Assembly (NCBI GenBank): GCA_050084515.1
Contig: CM114272.1
Location: forward strand, 2,790,001 to 2,854,000
From: Blasia pusilla
Lineage: Eukaryota > Marchantiophyta > Marchantiopsida > Blasiales
Direction of reading: 5' to 3'
DNA: 64,000 bases
Shown here: positions 34,011 through 48,300 of the stretch, in pieces
How the letters are laid out: each line of letters begins with the position of its first letter
Numbering within the stretch: position 1 is the stretch's first letter
The notes under the pieces: generated by a model
The model's database searches: none
Told to the model about the DNA's origin: nothing
The model's input: the letters and a program-made list of their open reading frames with translations, nothing else
Translations under genes and position numbers: made by a program

Positions 34011-34299
34011 GAAGTTTTTTTTCCCATAGATAGTTGAATTTGATAAGTGAGAATATGTTTTTCCACTAGATAACCTTGATACTAAAGGTATCTCGGTGAT
34101 CTAGGTTAGCATATTGGTCTTTCTTGTTCATAGTGAGTGTTCCAAGTTTTGTTATTGGAGCATTCACGGACAATATTTGGTATAATTTGCATACATTTTA
34201 TTGATCGATATATACTAATATTGACATAGTAAATTATTACAAATTTTCCAAATATTGTTGGGCGAGGTTAGTAAGTGCCTATAGTCATGACCAAAGCCC

Positions 34300-37200
34300 G
34301 AGAGAACTCCAACAGATTGTGAAGGAACATTGGGAAGAAGTACATATGGAAGGTGGAACATCAAGCAGATAGTAGTGCAAGTATTGTTCCTATTCTAAGA
34401 AAACCTATCATAGTACGCGGATGGTGGAGTATTTTAAACGAGAGAGATGAAAGACAAAGGATAGGAATCATGATATCCATCATGCCAAATTATGTGCGAA
34501 GTTCCCCCCTAAAGTACAATGAGATCTCCAAAACAAGGTACTAGTGGGAAATGGACAAAGAAGGGAAGCGAGATCTTCGAGTGAAGTAGAAGAGATAATT
34601 CCATTAAAAATAGGTTCCCAAAAAACAAGAAATAGTATTTATGTTGTACAAACTATTGATAGGGTTACGGACATGCCACCGAGTGACAGTCTTGAGGAAT
34701 GTAGAGGAGTTGTTGGGTCCATTCGAGGAAGTAGTAGTTCTAGGAAGAAGCAAGTTGATCTGAGGGATTTTTTCAACATCCAAGCAATAGAAGATGCAAA
34801 TGACATGTGGGCGAAGTGTTTCTCTGAATGTGGAATACCATTCAACCTAGTACGGCAAGATGATTTCAAAGAAGCAGTGTTTGCAACAACAAAGGTGAAG
34901 TGTTATTCAGGTCCTAGTTACAATTCGTTGCGTACCACCTTACTTGAGAAACATATGGGGAAGGTGAAGGAAAAGGTGGATGGCATATTGGACAACTTGC
35001 ATTTGGGGACCACGATCATAACGGATTCTTCAACCAATGCGAGGAGCAAGTCTTTAGTGAACATAATGGTCTCCTGTCCATAAGGTGCGGTCATGATTGA
35101 GTTGGTAGACACCAAAGGGGAATCCCAAACGACGAAATGGTTGGCACGTCACATAAAGAGGACTATCATGCGCATCAGTCTAAAGAATGTGTTGCAACTT
35201 GTGACAAACAATGCTAGCAATGAGCAAGCAGCAGGGAAACTTATCGAAGCAAAGTTCCCTCATATATTCTTTGGGTTGCATGCGTATCACATTCTCTTGA
35301 TTTAGTCTACAAAGAGTGGGGTAAATCGCCTTGGATGGATAGGATTTTTGCACAAGCTCGTGAGATGGTAGTATTTGTGAAGACTAGAACTTGGGTGATG
35401 GCCAAATTCATGGAAACAAATCCAATGAAGAGACGATTGTTGCCTCCTGCAAATACACGCTTTGCAACAAATTTTATCATATTGGGATGCGTCTTAGAAA
35501 TGAGGGAGGCGTTCCGCGCCATGGTTGCCACCAATGCTTTTAGGGAGTATTTCAATGCCAAGAATTCGAGGCAAAGGGAGAAAGCACGAGAGATTGAGAC
35601 TAATGTGGCCAATCACAATTTTTGGATGGAGGGTGAGGAGTTGTTTGTTGCGGCTCAACCAACTATTATTTTGTTGAGAGAATGTGATGGTCATGAAGCA
35701 ATGATTGGGCATATTTATCGCCATATTTTTTAGATAATGGACGAGACTTGTTCTTTTCCTATAACTCCATGGCCCGGTGTGGGTAAAAGGCGTCGCAGTT
35801 ATTTTGTGATAATGTTTAGAGCTATAGAGATTGTCGATGTTATTTCTAGGCGGTGGGCACTTATCCACAACAAGTTACATGCAATAGGCTACATTCTTGC
35901 CCCTTACAATCTTCTTGATAGTGTTTAAGACCTCACTTCAAATGCTGAGTGCATGAGAGATTTCAAATAATATCTGAAACTTTATGCAACGGGCGTGCAT
36001 GGCCTCAATGTCACCGAGGCTAATTCTTATGTGGCAACTTGCTTGCAAGAGTTGGGCAATATTGTGAATCATCAGGAAATATTTGTGGATGAATTTGGTA
36101 GGGAAAATGTTGATTCACTTAGTCCCTCTGATTGGTGGAGCATGCACGATCAAGGTGCACCAACATTGCGCTCTATGGCTAAGTCCATATTAGCACAAGT
36201 GTTTTCATCTTCTTCAGCGAAGAGAAATTGGAGTAGTTATTGTTTCATCCACAACAAGCACACAAATAAATTGACCAACAAGCGTGCCAGGGATTGGGTT
36301 TACATCTACACAAACTCAAGGTTTGGAGACAAGGGTGTTTCTCGGAAATCAAGACAACCGTTCTTGTACGAGCAATACTTTTCAGAAAGAACAAGAACAA
36401 GCTAGAAGGGTAGTAGAAGATGGCAGTGAATCTAGCTTGCATGCAAGAAATTTTGATGGTAATCATGAAGATAACCTTGGCTTGCAAGATGGGGACCTAG
36501 AGGTGATGGATGTGATATATGGAATTCATGGCATTGAAGGGAGAGAGGATACTCATATCGGCAACACTGAAAACTTTGATTCCGAGGGGCTTAGAAGAGA
36601 TGAAGATGATGTTGAAATGGAACATTGGATTGGAGAGCACAATGGAGAGCAACAATGGAGGACTTCCAAAAAATCCAATCTGCCCAACACTTCTCCTAAC
36701 ACAACCTACGACCCTCAGATTGTTGCACCAGTGGAGTTCAAAATTATTCCACCGAGTCTTGTGAACCTATGCAAGATACTCCTCCACAATCTTTGAGCCA
36801 AATGATAATGATGTTCTCATACCTATGGTTCCAAACTCTCAACCCATCAATCATGACATGGATAGTTCATACATTTCCTCCAATGATACAATAACTGCAA
36901 TAGGAACTCCTTGTTGGATTCTCAACATCCAGTTCTCTGAGCACCATTAATCTGATCGGCCCCCTTGTATGAGGAGAAGCCTAGATTGATGGTTCCGACT
37001 TAGACGTCGAAGGAGTCATAGTAATATGACGTAGGTGGTTTTAGGAGTAGCAGTATAGGGTTGCAAAATTTTTCTATTAATAGAAATGAAGAAAAATAGG
37101 TAAAAACCCTAGTTTTCCCAAGTAGTCAAATAGTCGGGAGCCGCAGCGGTAGCGCATTCTCGTATGTCGAGTTATCTCCCAGTTCAGGTTCCATCGAAGC

Positions 37201-37370
37201 TCTTCTACGAGCGCACGGACGGACTAGGCCATTTTGTATCTCTAAGTTTTGTAAAGATTTCAGTGATTTCGTCACTTTCTGTTTTCTCATACTCCTTGCC
37301 GATCCACCCGACTTTGAACTATTAAGAAGCCAAATTACCACTTACATCTTAATCCACCGGACCTAACCAT
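34300..37370 (+). pseudogene. hAT transposase gene (BED finger, DUF659, dimerisation domain), interrupted
   Basis: A degraded BED-like finger (about 34370-34500, YCSYSKKTYHS...H) precedes a long frame from 34544. That frame holds the DUF659 region: FNIQAIEDANDMWAKCF, ECGIPFNLVRQDDF, GPSYNSLR, TIITDSSTNARSKSLVN and LVTNNASNEQAAGKL. A TAA at 35081 and a frameshift at about 35305-35335 follow. A second frame reads FMETNPMKRRLLPPANTRFATNF to the C-terminal dimerisation domain (DWWSMHDQGAPTLRSMAKSI, SSSSAKRNWSSY, TNKLTNKRARDWVYIYTN), with stops at 35731, 35926 and about 35968. The acidic tail (36284 on) shifts frame again and is split by the solo LTR at 36912. Normal family length is about 700 residues. 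Non-functional copy. Confidence 0.85.
36912..37289 (+). mobile_element. Solo Copia LTR, 378 bp, inside the hAT gene
   Basis: Starts TGTTGGATTCTCAACATCC and ends TTTTCTCA, i.e. TG...CA. ACTCCT ends just before it (36906-36911) and recurs at 37291-37296, fitting a target-site duplication of 5-6 bp with one base of boundary uncertainty. There is no internal domain, so it is a solo LTR left by recombination. The hAT C-terminal reading (AIGTP | LADPPDFELL) appears to resume on the other side. Confidence 0.88.
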
Positions 37371-37489
37371 AGACCTAAACTAGAATAGTCATTTTTTGTT
37401 TTGTGTTGAAAATTGTAAGAATGTCATTTTTATGACATTCCTTTTTATATACTTCTCGCTAATAAAGCATTTATTTTTATATTGAAGGT

Positions 37490-39588
37490 GAAATTGGAAG
37501 TGTGATTTTTGAGCTCGTGGTCACAATTCCATTTTGCTCAAAACTTTGCAAGAATGCTACAAATGAAATTTGGGAAAGTTGGACATGATGAAAAATGAAA
37601 AAACCTTCTTTCCATTGAAGGTTTAGTGGTTCGGGGCCAAAAGGTACTTACATATTTTTGAGGTTTTCCTCACAACTCCATTTTGGTTGAAACTTGGCAA
37701 GAGTGGAACATGCACCTTGGAAACCATGTAAAAAATTGACAGCTCAAGATGGGAAAGTTAGACAAGGTGAAAAATGAGAAAACCTTATTTTGATAGAAGG
37801 TCTCATGCTTTGGGTCCAAAAATAAGTTAGAAGTTTTTGAGCTTTTGCTCACAGCTTTATTTCTCTAGAAACTTGGCAAGAGTTCTAGATGCACCTTAGG
37901 GACCATGTTGGCCAAAATGCATCTCAAGATGACAAAGTTGGACAAGATGAAAAATGAAAAAACCTTATTTCGATAGAAGGTCTGCTAGTTCGGATCCAAA
38001 ATGGACTTGCCACTTTTTGAGCTTGTGGTCCCAACTCCATTTTGCTTCAAACTTGGCAAGACTCCTAGATGTACCTTGGAGACCATTTGGACCAAATTTC
38101 AGCTCAATAATGGAAAGTTGGACAAGGTGAAAAATTGAAGACCTTTTCGTTCAAGGTTTAATGGTTTGGGTCCAAAAAGAAGTTAGTAATTTTGAGCTTT
38201 TTCTCACAACTCCATTTTCACTTAAACTTGGCAAAAGTGTAATATGTACCTTGGGGACTATGTGGGCCAAATTTCAGCTCCAGATGAGAAATTTGGACAA
38301 GATGAAAAATAAAAAAAACCTTATTTTGATAGAAAGTCTCATGGTTTGGGCCCAAAAAGGAGTTCGTAATTTTTGAGCTTTTGCTCACAACTTTATTTTG
38401 CCTCAAACTTGGCAAGAGTGCTAGATGCACCTTAAGGACCATGTTGGCCAAGATAACAAAGTTGGACAAGATGAAAAATGAAAAAATCTGCTTTTGATAA
38501 AAGATTTAATGGTTAAGGTCCAAAAAGGAGTTAGTAATTTTTGAGCTTTTTCTCAGAACTCCATTTTGATTGAAACTTGGCAGGAGTGTAACATGCACCT
38601 TGGGGACCATGTGGGCCAAATTTCAGATCAAGATAAGAAATTTGGACAAGATGAAAAATAAAAAAAACTTATTTTGATAAAAGGTCTGATGGTTTAGATC
38701 CAAAAAGGACTCGCCAAATTTTGAGCTTGTGGTCCCAACTCCTTTTTGATTGAAACTTGGCAAGATTTCTAGATGCATCTTGGAGACTATGTGGGCCAAA
38801 TATCACCTCAAGATGAGAAAGGTGGACAAGGTGAAAAATTATAAGACCTTATTTTCAATCAAAGCTTTATGGTTCGTATCCAAAAAAGAGTTAGTAATTT
38901 TTGAGCTTTTGCTCACATCTCCATTTTGCATGAAAATTGGCAAGGCTGCAAGATGTACCTTGGAGACCATGTGGAGAATTTTCATTTCAAGATAAGAAAG
39001 GTGGACAAGGTGAAAAATCATAGACCTTCTTTTCATTCAAGGTTTTATGTTTCGGGTCCAAAAAGGAGTTAGAAATTTTTTAGCTTTTTCTCACAACTCC
39101 ATTTTGATTTAAACTTGGCAAGAGTGTAACATGTACCTTGGGGACTATGTGGGACAAATTTCAGCTCAAGATGAGAAAGTTGGACAAGATGAAAAATGAA
39201 GAAACCTTATTTTGGTAGAAGGTTTAATGGTTCGTATCCAAAAAGAAGTTAGTAATTTTTGAATTTTTTCCTCACAACTTCATTTTGACTGAAACTTGGC
39301 AAGAGCGTATCATGCACCTTGGGGACCATGTGAACCAAAATTCAGCTCAAGATGAGAAAGTTGGACAAGATGAAAAATGAAAAAACCTTATTCTGGTAGA
39401 AGGGATAATGGTTCAAGTCCAAAAAGGAATTAGTAATTCTTGAGTGTTTTCTCAAAACTCCACTTTGATTGAAACTTGGCAAGAGTGTCACATGCAACTT
39501 GGGGATGATGTTGTGAAAATTTCAGGTTAAGATGAGAAAGTTGGACAAGATGAAAAATAAAAAACCATTTTTTCATAGAAGGTCTGAT
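37490..39588. repeat. 180-bp tandem satellite (family A), left block, ~12 units
   Basis: The anchor GTTGGACAAGATGAAAAAT recurs at 37578, 37757, 37937, 38117, 38292, 38461, 38641, 38821, 39000, 39180, 39360 and 39540: spacing mostly 179-180 bp, with 169 and 176 once each. Other conserved words are AACTTGGCAAGAGTG, CACCTTGGGGACCATGTG, TTTCAGCTCAAGATGAGAAAG and GGTCCAAAAAGGAGTTAGTAA. Short frames here are chance readings of the repeat. Confidence 0.95.
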
Positions 39589-40400
39589 CACTAGAAGAAA
39601 ATCCTGGTTTCATGACTAGGTTTTATGACTTATCTGAGTCATTTATGTCCTTCCACAATTGGGAATGACTAGTGACTCATATAGACACAAAAGCGAAGTG
39701 ATTTACCTTTCATGAACCTTACAACTAGAAGGGTTAGCTTACGTGGATGGTGGTATATGACTAAACCAAGGAGTCATGGTCCATGGTTGCCATGTCATCA
39801 AGATGACAAACAGTCATGACATCTAGACCCTAATACCACATCATCACATGATGTGGATGCTAGCTCATCAAATGACATGGACTACAAACAAAAGACTTGG
39901 TAGTTAGAGTCATGTTGTATGACTAGGCTAGTCGTCCATCTTGTTTTGGCAAGGTTTGATGAGATTGTATCCTATAATGGGGATACACGTGGCATGCTAC
40001 AGTTGCCATTTGGGTTTTATGACTCTGTGAGTCATTTGGACAGTCCTCTTGCTTGACATGCTTAGTCATTTGTATAGACTGAGTCATACTTGCAAATTTT
40101 TATCCATTTAGTTTTCTTACTTATGACTATTGTAGTTCTCTTTGTGATCATAACTTTGATAAGTGACTAAGTGAGTAATCCATACCGACTCGATGTGTCA
40201 TTTCCAATCCATTTTTTTCTATTTTTGTCCTACACTAAGTCATTTTCATGACTCAATAAGTCTTTTATATGTTTGACGTAATGACATAGTTACTATGTGA
40301 GTCATTGGAAACACCATTGTGAGTCATGGGCTATGACTAAGAGTAAATACTTAGATCACCAAATAATATATGACGACTGATGAACTCATGGAGGCTCAAC
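39589..40400. repeat. Subterminal repeat cluster of the CACTA element (ATGACT/AGTCAT)
   Basis: At least fifteen copies of ATGACT or AGTCAT occur in both orientations, often paired (TATGACTTATCTGAGTCATT; TATGACTCTGTGAGTCATTT). In En/Spm-type elements such subterminal motifs are binding sites for TnpA. No similar cluster is visible near 50.2-51.1 kb. Confidence 0.8.
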
Positions 40401-40984
40401 CCGTTGAGTAAGTGGGCTTGTAAAGTCATTGCAATAGAACTTGAAGGGCAGAAATGCAGGTTTACTCAATAGAATTGAAATCAAGCACTAGAGGAAAAAC
40501 ATGAGTAGCAACTACATAATTCTTGATATGCTTACACATGGCAAAAATCACAACTTAGCTAAATAAATCACATGGAATTAAAAATCGGCGAAGATCACAA
40601 TACATTACATAAGAAACATACACTCATTCAAAAGATTGCACCCTTCACATTAAGGATAACAATGCTTCACACAAAAATCTGGTTGAGTCTTGATAATAAC
40701 CAGGTGAGGACAACCCACAAATAGATACCCGAAAAGGATCTTGAGTGGTTCATACCAATGTTGGTTTACTAAAGAAAAATAGGATCAAAACTTGAAGAGA
40801 AGAAAAATCCTGAAGCCAAAGTATTATGAAGAATAACTAAGTTTCTTAATATGCTTATATATGGCCAGAATTTTAGCCCTTTAATCTGCACTAAAAACCT
40901 AAGAAATGTCCTTCTACATTCATCCAACTTCATCTTCATGACACAAAACACCTATTGAATCACCTTCCTCATATGCATCTCCGG

Positions 40985-43900
40985 CTAGAGGATTCTTGAG
41001 CCAAGAGAATCAGCAAAAGTCATCTGGGGAGGATAATCAACCAGATTAGGTGTCCACAATGGATGATCTGGATCATAAACATCCTTCAAATCCACCCTTA
41101 CCATTCCTAACGGAATATTTTTCCCATGAAATTGCTTCTTTCCACCAAAGCCTGAAATTATTCCAGATCCAAGGATTGTCCTACTCAACTTTGGTTTAGT
41201 GAGTGGGACATTATCTCCAATCTGCAACTATAATTCAAGGTTAGTTTCTTGCAATACATACTTCGTGTTTATATGCTACAGGGAAAAATAGAAGTACGCA
41301 TCAATTTACCTTCATGAATGACCAATCCCCAATTTGGCATAACCTGCAAAAATCTCACAATTCTTACACAATCAGATAGCTCTCCACATCGATATATATT
41401 AGTTACATGGGTACAAGAAGAAATTGTATAAGCCACTTTATATTCAAATGAAGAGCTTACTTTGGTATATTTTTTTTAAGAGCCTGAACGAGCCTCACTT
41501 TCTTGCTCACTTGCTACATTGGGTTGTAGCCTTGATTTTCTCCTTTTTTTCGAAGGAGACTTTATTTTGCTATCCACACTTACATTGTCTTTACACAAAA
41601 ACATAACCAGCAAGGAAAGATTCTGTTAGAAAAATGTTTGCCTTATCATCATACAAAAAATCTATCATGTAAGCAAGTTTAAATTCACATGCCCTAGCAT
41701 GAAATAAGAGAATTTCCTTACTGCTAGGGTGCACGATCTCATGTTGACCACTTTGAGCTGAACTCGTCCGTTGGACACTCTTTGGAGTTTCTGAATGAGA
41801 GTGTAAAGAGAGGCATCAATGAGTTTAAATTCCATCTTGCTTAGGTTATTACACTAAATAGAATCATGGTCTCAACTCAATTCTACACAAAGCACTGGAG
41901 TATGAATAGAACTCCTTACGTGTTGAGAGTGTAGTGCCAAGATCTTCACTATGAGTTGAACCCATGCTTTTACCCCCGACCACTACTTCTGGATCAGCAA
42001 TTGGCAGAGAGTCAATCTTGCCTTTTTGTGTATGAATAACATATAATTCTAAAGTTAGTAGCATATAACATCGATGACAAAGCTTGAAAGTTCGAAAAAA
42101 TCATGGGAAAAATACAGTTCAAGGAATTTCTATCATATTTCTTAACTTTAGTTACATTAGAAGAGCATTGCCGTTGTCTATGTAAGAGTAATCTTCCACA
42201 TTCAAATAACATGCAACCATGAATGAAACAAATAAATGTAGAATTTGAGCTTACCTAATTTAGGATCTCCATGAAAGGTTGGAGTGGACTCTACGGATAA
42301 ATTTTTGAAAATTGGCTTGGATGCAATGGGTGCATCGCGTGAAGCGAATTTAGATACCATCTCCATGAGCGCTCCTAGTGTCTTGTTTTATATCTCCATT
42401 TGCGACTTCACCTCCTCTATATCTGCACTCCACTTCTTCTCAACCTCTTCCAATTGGATGGTAATCCTGGATTCCACAATCTGACATAGGAGAAGAACCA
42501 TAATATAAGTACACAGGGTTCCAAGTATATTTAGACAAAGAGAATCAGATATGCAAAGTTTAACCCACTTTATACTTGCTCATTGAAGATCTAGGGACTT
42601 GTATCATTGAAGAGTGCACTTACAAAAGAGCTCAATTGTGTAAATCTTGAATGTTTGGGGAGGTCATCTTGTTCCCCTCCAATTTCTGTTGCCACCAACC
42701 CTTTCGTAGGACCTTGGGATACTTGTACACATACCTCTAACCTAATTACCAATCTGAACTTTAAGGACACTAAGGAGTAGACCAACAATTATCTCAAGGT
42801 AGAATAGATCCTAATCCACAACCACAAAGCAACATATCTGTCCAATATCTCAGAAGCATTGATTTATATGTATTGTATTGAAGTAAGAAAAACACTAAAA
42901 GAGAAGAATCGGATATATAAGGTCATAATTTGCCAAGTAAACTTACATCTAGTCCATCTAGATCTGCCCTTCCAATATAATTCAGAATCTGGACTTTCGA
43001 TCTTGCTCTTGCCATCTTTTTTGCTTTTATCTTGCCCTCCTCTAAGAGCCAATAATCTACCAATCTGGCCCATGACTCTTCATCGATATCAAGGTGACGT
43101 AGGACTGCACGGTGAGCCCCATGAATGATCCAATAATTCTTAATATTGGACCTCTCTGTTTTAAAAATCTGAGCAATTTTTTTCCTCATATAATCAAGGG
43201 AGAGAGATTGTGCACCCACATACGGGTATGCCTCAAGCATGTGATTTTGGACGGCTGCCATGCTTACTGAGTTTTGCTTACTAATCTCGACGCATGACAG
43301 GTCCAAGTACCTCATTACCCATACCTTCAATTCATTCAACCAAGGCTCATAGCCTGGTACCTTGGTGTTTGGATGGCCACTCGGTAGTAATTTGCATCTA
43401 GGCTTCAGATTTTGCTCTTTTCGAATTGACACATCACGCTTCCATAGGTCACGCTTAGACCTACTCCTCTCTCCTAAAAGAATGATTTCAAATTCATCTT
43501 TATGTATTAGGGAACCCATACTCAATTCTGAACATTATCATCGAACTAGAATGTAATCAAACCTGAACCTCAAACACAGTCATACAACCAATAATGCATA
43601 CCGGCACTTGCACCTTGTCAAGAAGACGCATTTTTTGTTGGGCTTGGTGTTGCGTATGATTGTGATCTACTCCGATATAGTTGGTCATCTTCAACCCCGG
43701 AGGAGCGAGGTGGTTGATGTGGAGGTGGTGGTGGGAATGGCCCTCCTCCCTATCAAGCACAAACCAACATAATCTCCTTTGTTCAGAATTATCTCATGGT
43801 ATAGATGTAAACATGACAACAATTGCTTTAAATCTCATAACTGAATACTTACCCAAGGAGGGGCACCAGGGTGAGAAGTTTGCCCAGTGGTAGGCCATTG

Positions 43901-44622
43901 TTGTTGGAATTGATTACCAAATGCCATTAGTGCTTGCATCATCATTGGAAGCCACCATGGCATCTGATTTTGTGACCAAGATGATTGAGGATATGGTTGC
44001 ATTTGCAAGGTGGCATCTGACAGAGTCCCTTCCAATGTCTACAATTTGAGAGGCAATGCACTTCATGTATTCAGTATGAACTATGTCAAATGAGTATGCA
44101 CAAAAAACCTTTCAACATTAGCTTGGAAATGCAACCAAAACCAAAAACCAGAATAGAGATCGAGAGTAAAGATTACCCTTTGATCCACTGCTCATGATAC
44201 CGGTTGTTGAAAGGGCGGCGTAGAGATTGGTGGCTTTGCATCCTGCTCCTTTGTCCTTGGCTACTCAAGACACGATCCAAATAGCCAGGTTGGAATCAAA
44301 ATATAGTTTAGGAACCAAAGCATAGTATCAACAATAGATAAGGGATGTTTGATGCAAAATCTGAAAATTCTCTTACCCTCCCTTCCTCCAACCAAGCCTC
44401 CTCATCTAATTCAGACATTGAATGATCCATCTTAATCCTCAGATTGTAGTCCTTGTTGCTAGTTGCCTTTTCGAGTGATCGGGCATTCCGCCTTGGGGGA
44501 TGATCACCCTCTATACCTTTGATAGGCTTATAGTGCCTACAAGTGCTTGGCGCAACAAACCTATGAAATGAACACGAAACCCAATGACTCAGATATGGTG
44601 TACATATCAGCCTATGGTACAA
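40985..44622 (-). pseudogene. CACTA TnpA-like gene (plant En/Spm transposase_24 type), multi-exon
   Basis: The best block is 43525-42923: 200 residues with DEFEIILLGERSRSKRDLW, LNELKVWVMRYLDL, ESWARLVDYWL, KKMARARSKVQIL and GRADLDGLD, the pattern of plant Ptta/En/Spm proteins. Upstream are a Gln/Pro/Met-rich segment (44035-43835) and an Arg/Glu segment (44622-44308). Downstream are a coiled-coil-like part near 42.3-42.5 kb and a C-terminal exon 41227-40985 (GFGGKKQFHGKNIPLGM, DPDHPLW). Splice-site-like borders separate several blocks. The product would bind the subterminal repeats. I could not build one continuous exon chain, so intactness is uncertain. Confidence 0.65.
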
Positions 44623-45301
44623 TCTTAATCCTTAGAAGCAACAAGAAACTCAAGGAACATAGTAAAGAAAGGAATCAAGTGAGAGGCAAGGCAAGATGCT
44701 TACAAATCCCTTACTCCTGCAAACAATTGATCTTCCTTTTCTTTTCTGAACTTCACTCTCTAATTCATTTCTTCCTTGTACAAGTTAGGGGATGTTGGGT
44801 GGTTCGTGATTACCTTGGTCTCACTATCAGAAGTGCTAGGATTATGGTTGTGAATATAACCTTTAATGACCTTAGAAGAAGTGGGATTTAATCCCCACTC
44901 ACCATCACTCATGTCAATTAAAAAATGCAAGATAGTAATTGCTCTCAAAATTAGACATCTGAGAATGACAATAGCAACAACACAAATGTTGGCAGCAAGT
45001 GCTCTTTTCTCCACATAACACTTTGCTGCTACGACAAGTTACAAAGCACCACTGAAGATAAACATGGAGTAATCACCAGCATAGAGACCCCCATCAAACA
45101 AGTGCTTAGTACCTTATCTAATCCATATCAACCCAACAAATATCAGGGTAGCCAATAGATCTTAGGATTAAACAAACCTGAACTCTATATTCAAGATCAA
45201 GTAACAAAATATGATATCATCATGAATTTCTTGGGCTTCCAAATACTAAGATGGAATTACTAAAAGCAACTACTCTTAGGGTTCCATGAATCTCCTCTAC
45301 T

Positions 45302-48300
45302 CTAATTTGAATCATCAAAATCTGATATAGAGCATTCATGTGAGTCTAATCCTACATCAGATACATGAAGAACATGCACTTCCTTAACATGTACTTGAGC
45401 GGTGAGTATCTCTGTCTCACTTAAAACTCGAGCTCCCATTGTGTTTAGTGTAGGTAGGGATCCAGAATCAGGTATTGGAACATGGAGGTCAGGGAAGTCT
45501 TTACAACAGCCCTGAGGAGAGTCTCCATCCTCAAATACAACTCTACGCAATCTTGCCTCTTTCTTCATGACTACTTTCCATCCACCACCCTCATGCACCT
45601 CCCCGTAAAAAAACTGCTCCACTTGGGATGGGAATATAAACGGATCGTGGTTCAAAGGTTTGCATGATCTCGTATTAGCCAGTAAGAATCCCTCCTTGTC
45701 CATCTTCATGGAAGCATGTCGTGAGTTCCGATCTGCTTTACCCACCTCCCTCTCATCAAAACAATGGGATGATGTACCATACCATAATCAAGGGACAATA
45801 TGTCCACTAACACCCCAACATAAGAGTATGCACAATTCTGAAGAGGAGACTTCTCATCAAGAAAGACAACCCCTATACCACTATCATACGTTGTAAACTC
45901 ATTAGAGCCATTTACTCCTTCTACCCTTTAGTGGCTTCCGTAAGCTTTCATACTCTTATAAGAAAGCGATTTGGCATTAGGAGGAATTGACAATGATAGG
46001 ACTTGAGGATCAACTTCTCTATTATGGGTTATGGCATCTTGGATAACAGCAAGATGAATCCAATCCTCAAAAGGTATGCTCGCATTCTTATACTCATACT
46101 TCCTTATCAACAACAGTTGCAAGGACATCAGACATCTTTAATGGTGATTTGAATACAAAATTTTTCAAAATGGAATATTTTCACCATGTCTACACATCAG
46201 ATCAGAAAGAACAGAAGTACTTTATCTATGCCATTCAACCATGGACTCAGTGTTGTGTAACACAAAATGATGCACTAATTTGATAAGCTCCTTGGATAGT
46301 CAAATGGGAGTTCCTGCACCCTCAAGCTCTTCACCAGCAATGCCATCTTCCTCACCATCATCCCACACTCGGGTCTTGATGTCTTCAAAGCATTTCATGT
46401 ACTCTGTTACAAAGCCTATTGCCTCATCTTTTATATACCCCTGAGCCATACAACCTTTGGGACAGGCTTTTGATCGCACGTACTTCTTCATGTATCCCAT
46501 ATATCTCTCCATTGGATACATCCAACGAGAAGCCATTGGTCCACATATGTCTAACTCCTCCACAACATGAATTAGGAGATGTCTCATGACATCAAAAAAA
46601 TATGGTGGGAAATGCATTTCTAGAAGACATAGTGTCAAGGCTGTATCTTCACAAAGTTTTTCAAAGGTGGCTGGATCATAAACTTTAAAACACATTGTTT
46701 GCAGAATCTGAGATAACCTCAAGATTTTCATCCTCACAGGCTCCTTCAAAAGACCACAAACGCAATAAGGTAGAATTTGGTGAATGAAAACATGGTAATC
46801 ATGTGACTTCATGTTTCCTAACTTGTGAGCTACAACATGCTTGCGTAATTCCCCGCAATAACAAGATGGCACTTTCAGCTGTTGTACTCTGGATATGAAG
46901 ATATTCCGTAACGTTCCCGTAGGAGCCTTATGATGGGTTTAACTCATGGGCAATGAGACAATAATCAGCAAGAGGTTTCAATAGTCCTTGCGCTTTGGTG
47001 GGATGTGGTTGCAACCACAAATGGGACCTTATATTGCGAGCCTCCACGTCTTTCCTAACTTTGATCGTATCTTTAACTCCCCATAAGGTCTTCACCAAAT
47101 TTTCAGCTATATTCTTCTCCAAGTGCATGACATCTAATGTATACATGTATTAAGGAAGTAAAAATACCCTCACACAAAACACACAGGTTTTAGAAAGAAT
47201 CAATAACACAAAAAATTACAAATTCATACAATTAGCATGGATACTTCCCAATAGGGGAGATCAAATAGAATGCTCCTCCTTTTTACTCCAGTCCTCTTGT
47301 AAGGATCATCTGGCCCGTCTTTGCGACTCCCACCCTCGTCATACTCTTTTTACTCATTAGCCTATAACAGAATGTCTTGGACCGTCAATCTAGATATGGG
47401 CCTCTAAGCTCTGCATTCCCATTGAAATGTGCACCATACCTATGACTCCTCCATTGGTGACTCATCGGAAGGTAACGCCGATGGCAACCATATATAGGCT
47501 TTCCACGCGAATTTGAAAAATCAGAATCAACACTTGGTCCACATATGGCACACCCAAGCTTTCCCCCATAACTTTGTCCAGCTATGGTTTCATTCTGTTT
47601 CAGGATAGCTATTTATAGCCCATGTGAGACTCACCCTAAAAGTGAAATTCCAATTGCCGTCTAACTTCCTAACATCTTGAAATTGGACTCCTTTCCACAA
47701 CTCTTGGAACTCTTCTACTAAAAGAAGTAAAAATGTGTCGATATTTTGGGCATTGACACTCTCCTTCCCGGGTATAATTAGAGCTAACATCGCAAAAAAA
47801 TTCTTGGTTTGTAGCCAAGGAGGCAGATTGTAGTTTACCAATAGCACTGGCCAGGTTGACCATGAGCTTGATTTGTCAGAAAAAGGGCTTACACCATCCA
47901 AAGATAGCCCAAACCTAGAATTTCTCTTCTTTCGCATAAATTCAAGATATATAATGTCCATATGCTGCCACGCCTTGCTATCAAAAATTTGCCTCACCAA
48001 TCCATCCTTGTTCCTGTTATCTCGTGCCCAAGTTAATAATTCAGACAAGGTCTTACATCTAAACATCTGCTTCAGCCTAGGGATAACAGGGAAATTTCGT
48101 AGAACTTTGGAGGGCACCAATGACCTTCCTATTTTCTTGAACCTAGACTTACCACACACTGGGAAATTATCTACATCAATTAAGTCTCCTCGAAAGAGGA
48201 CACATCTACTAGGGCATGCATGGATGGAATTGTAACCCACCCCCAACTTACTGATTAGTTTCCTGGCGGCATAATAGCTTGGGGGAACCATGTTTCGTGT

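Noticed and set aside
37490-39588. Short open frames in the satellite as repeated small proteins
   Set aside because: Frames begin and end irregularly between units and stops are not conserved.
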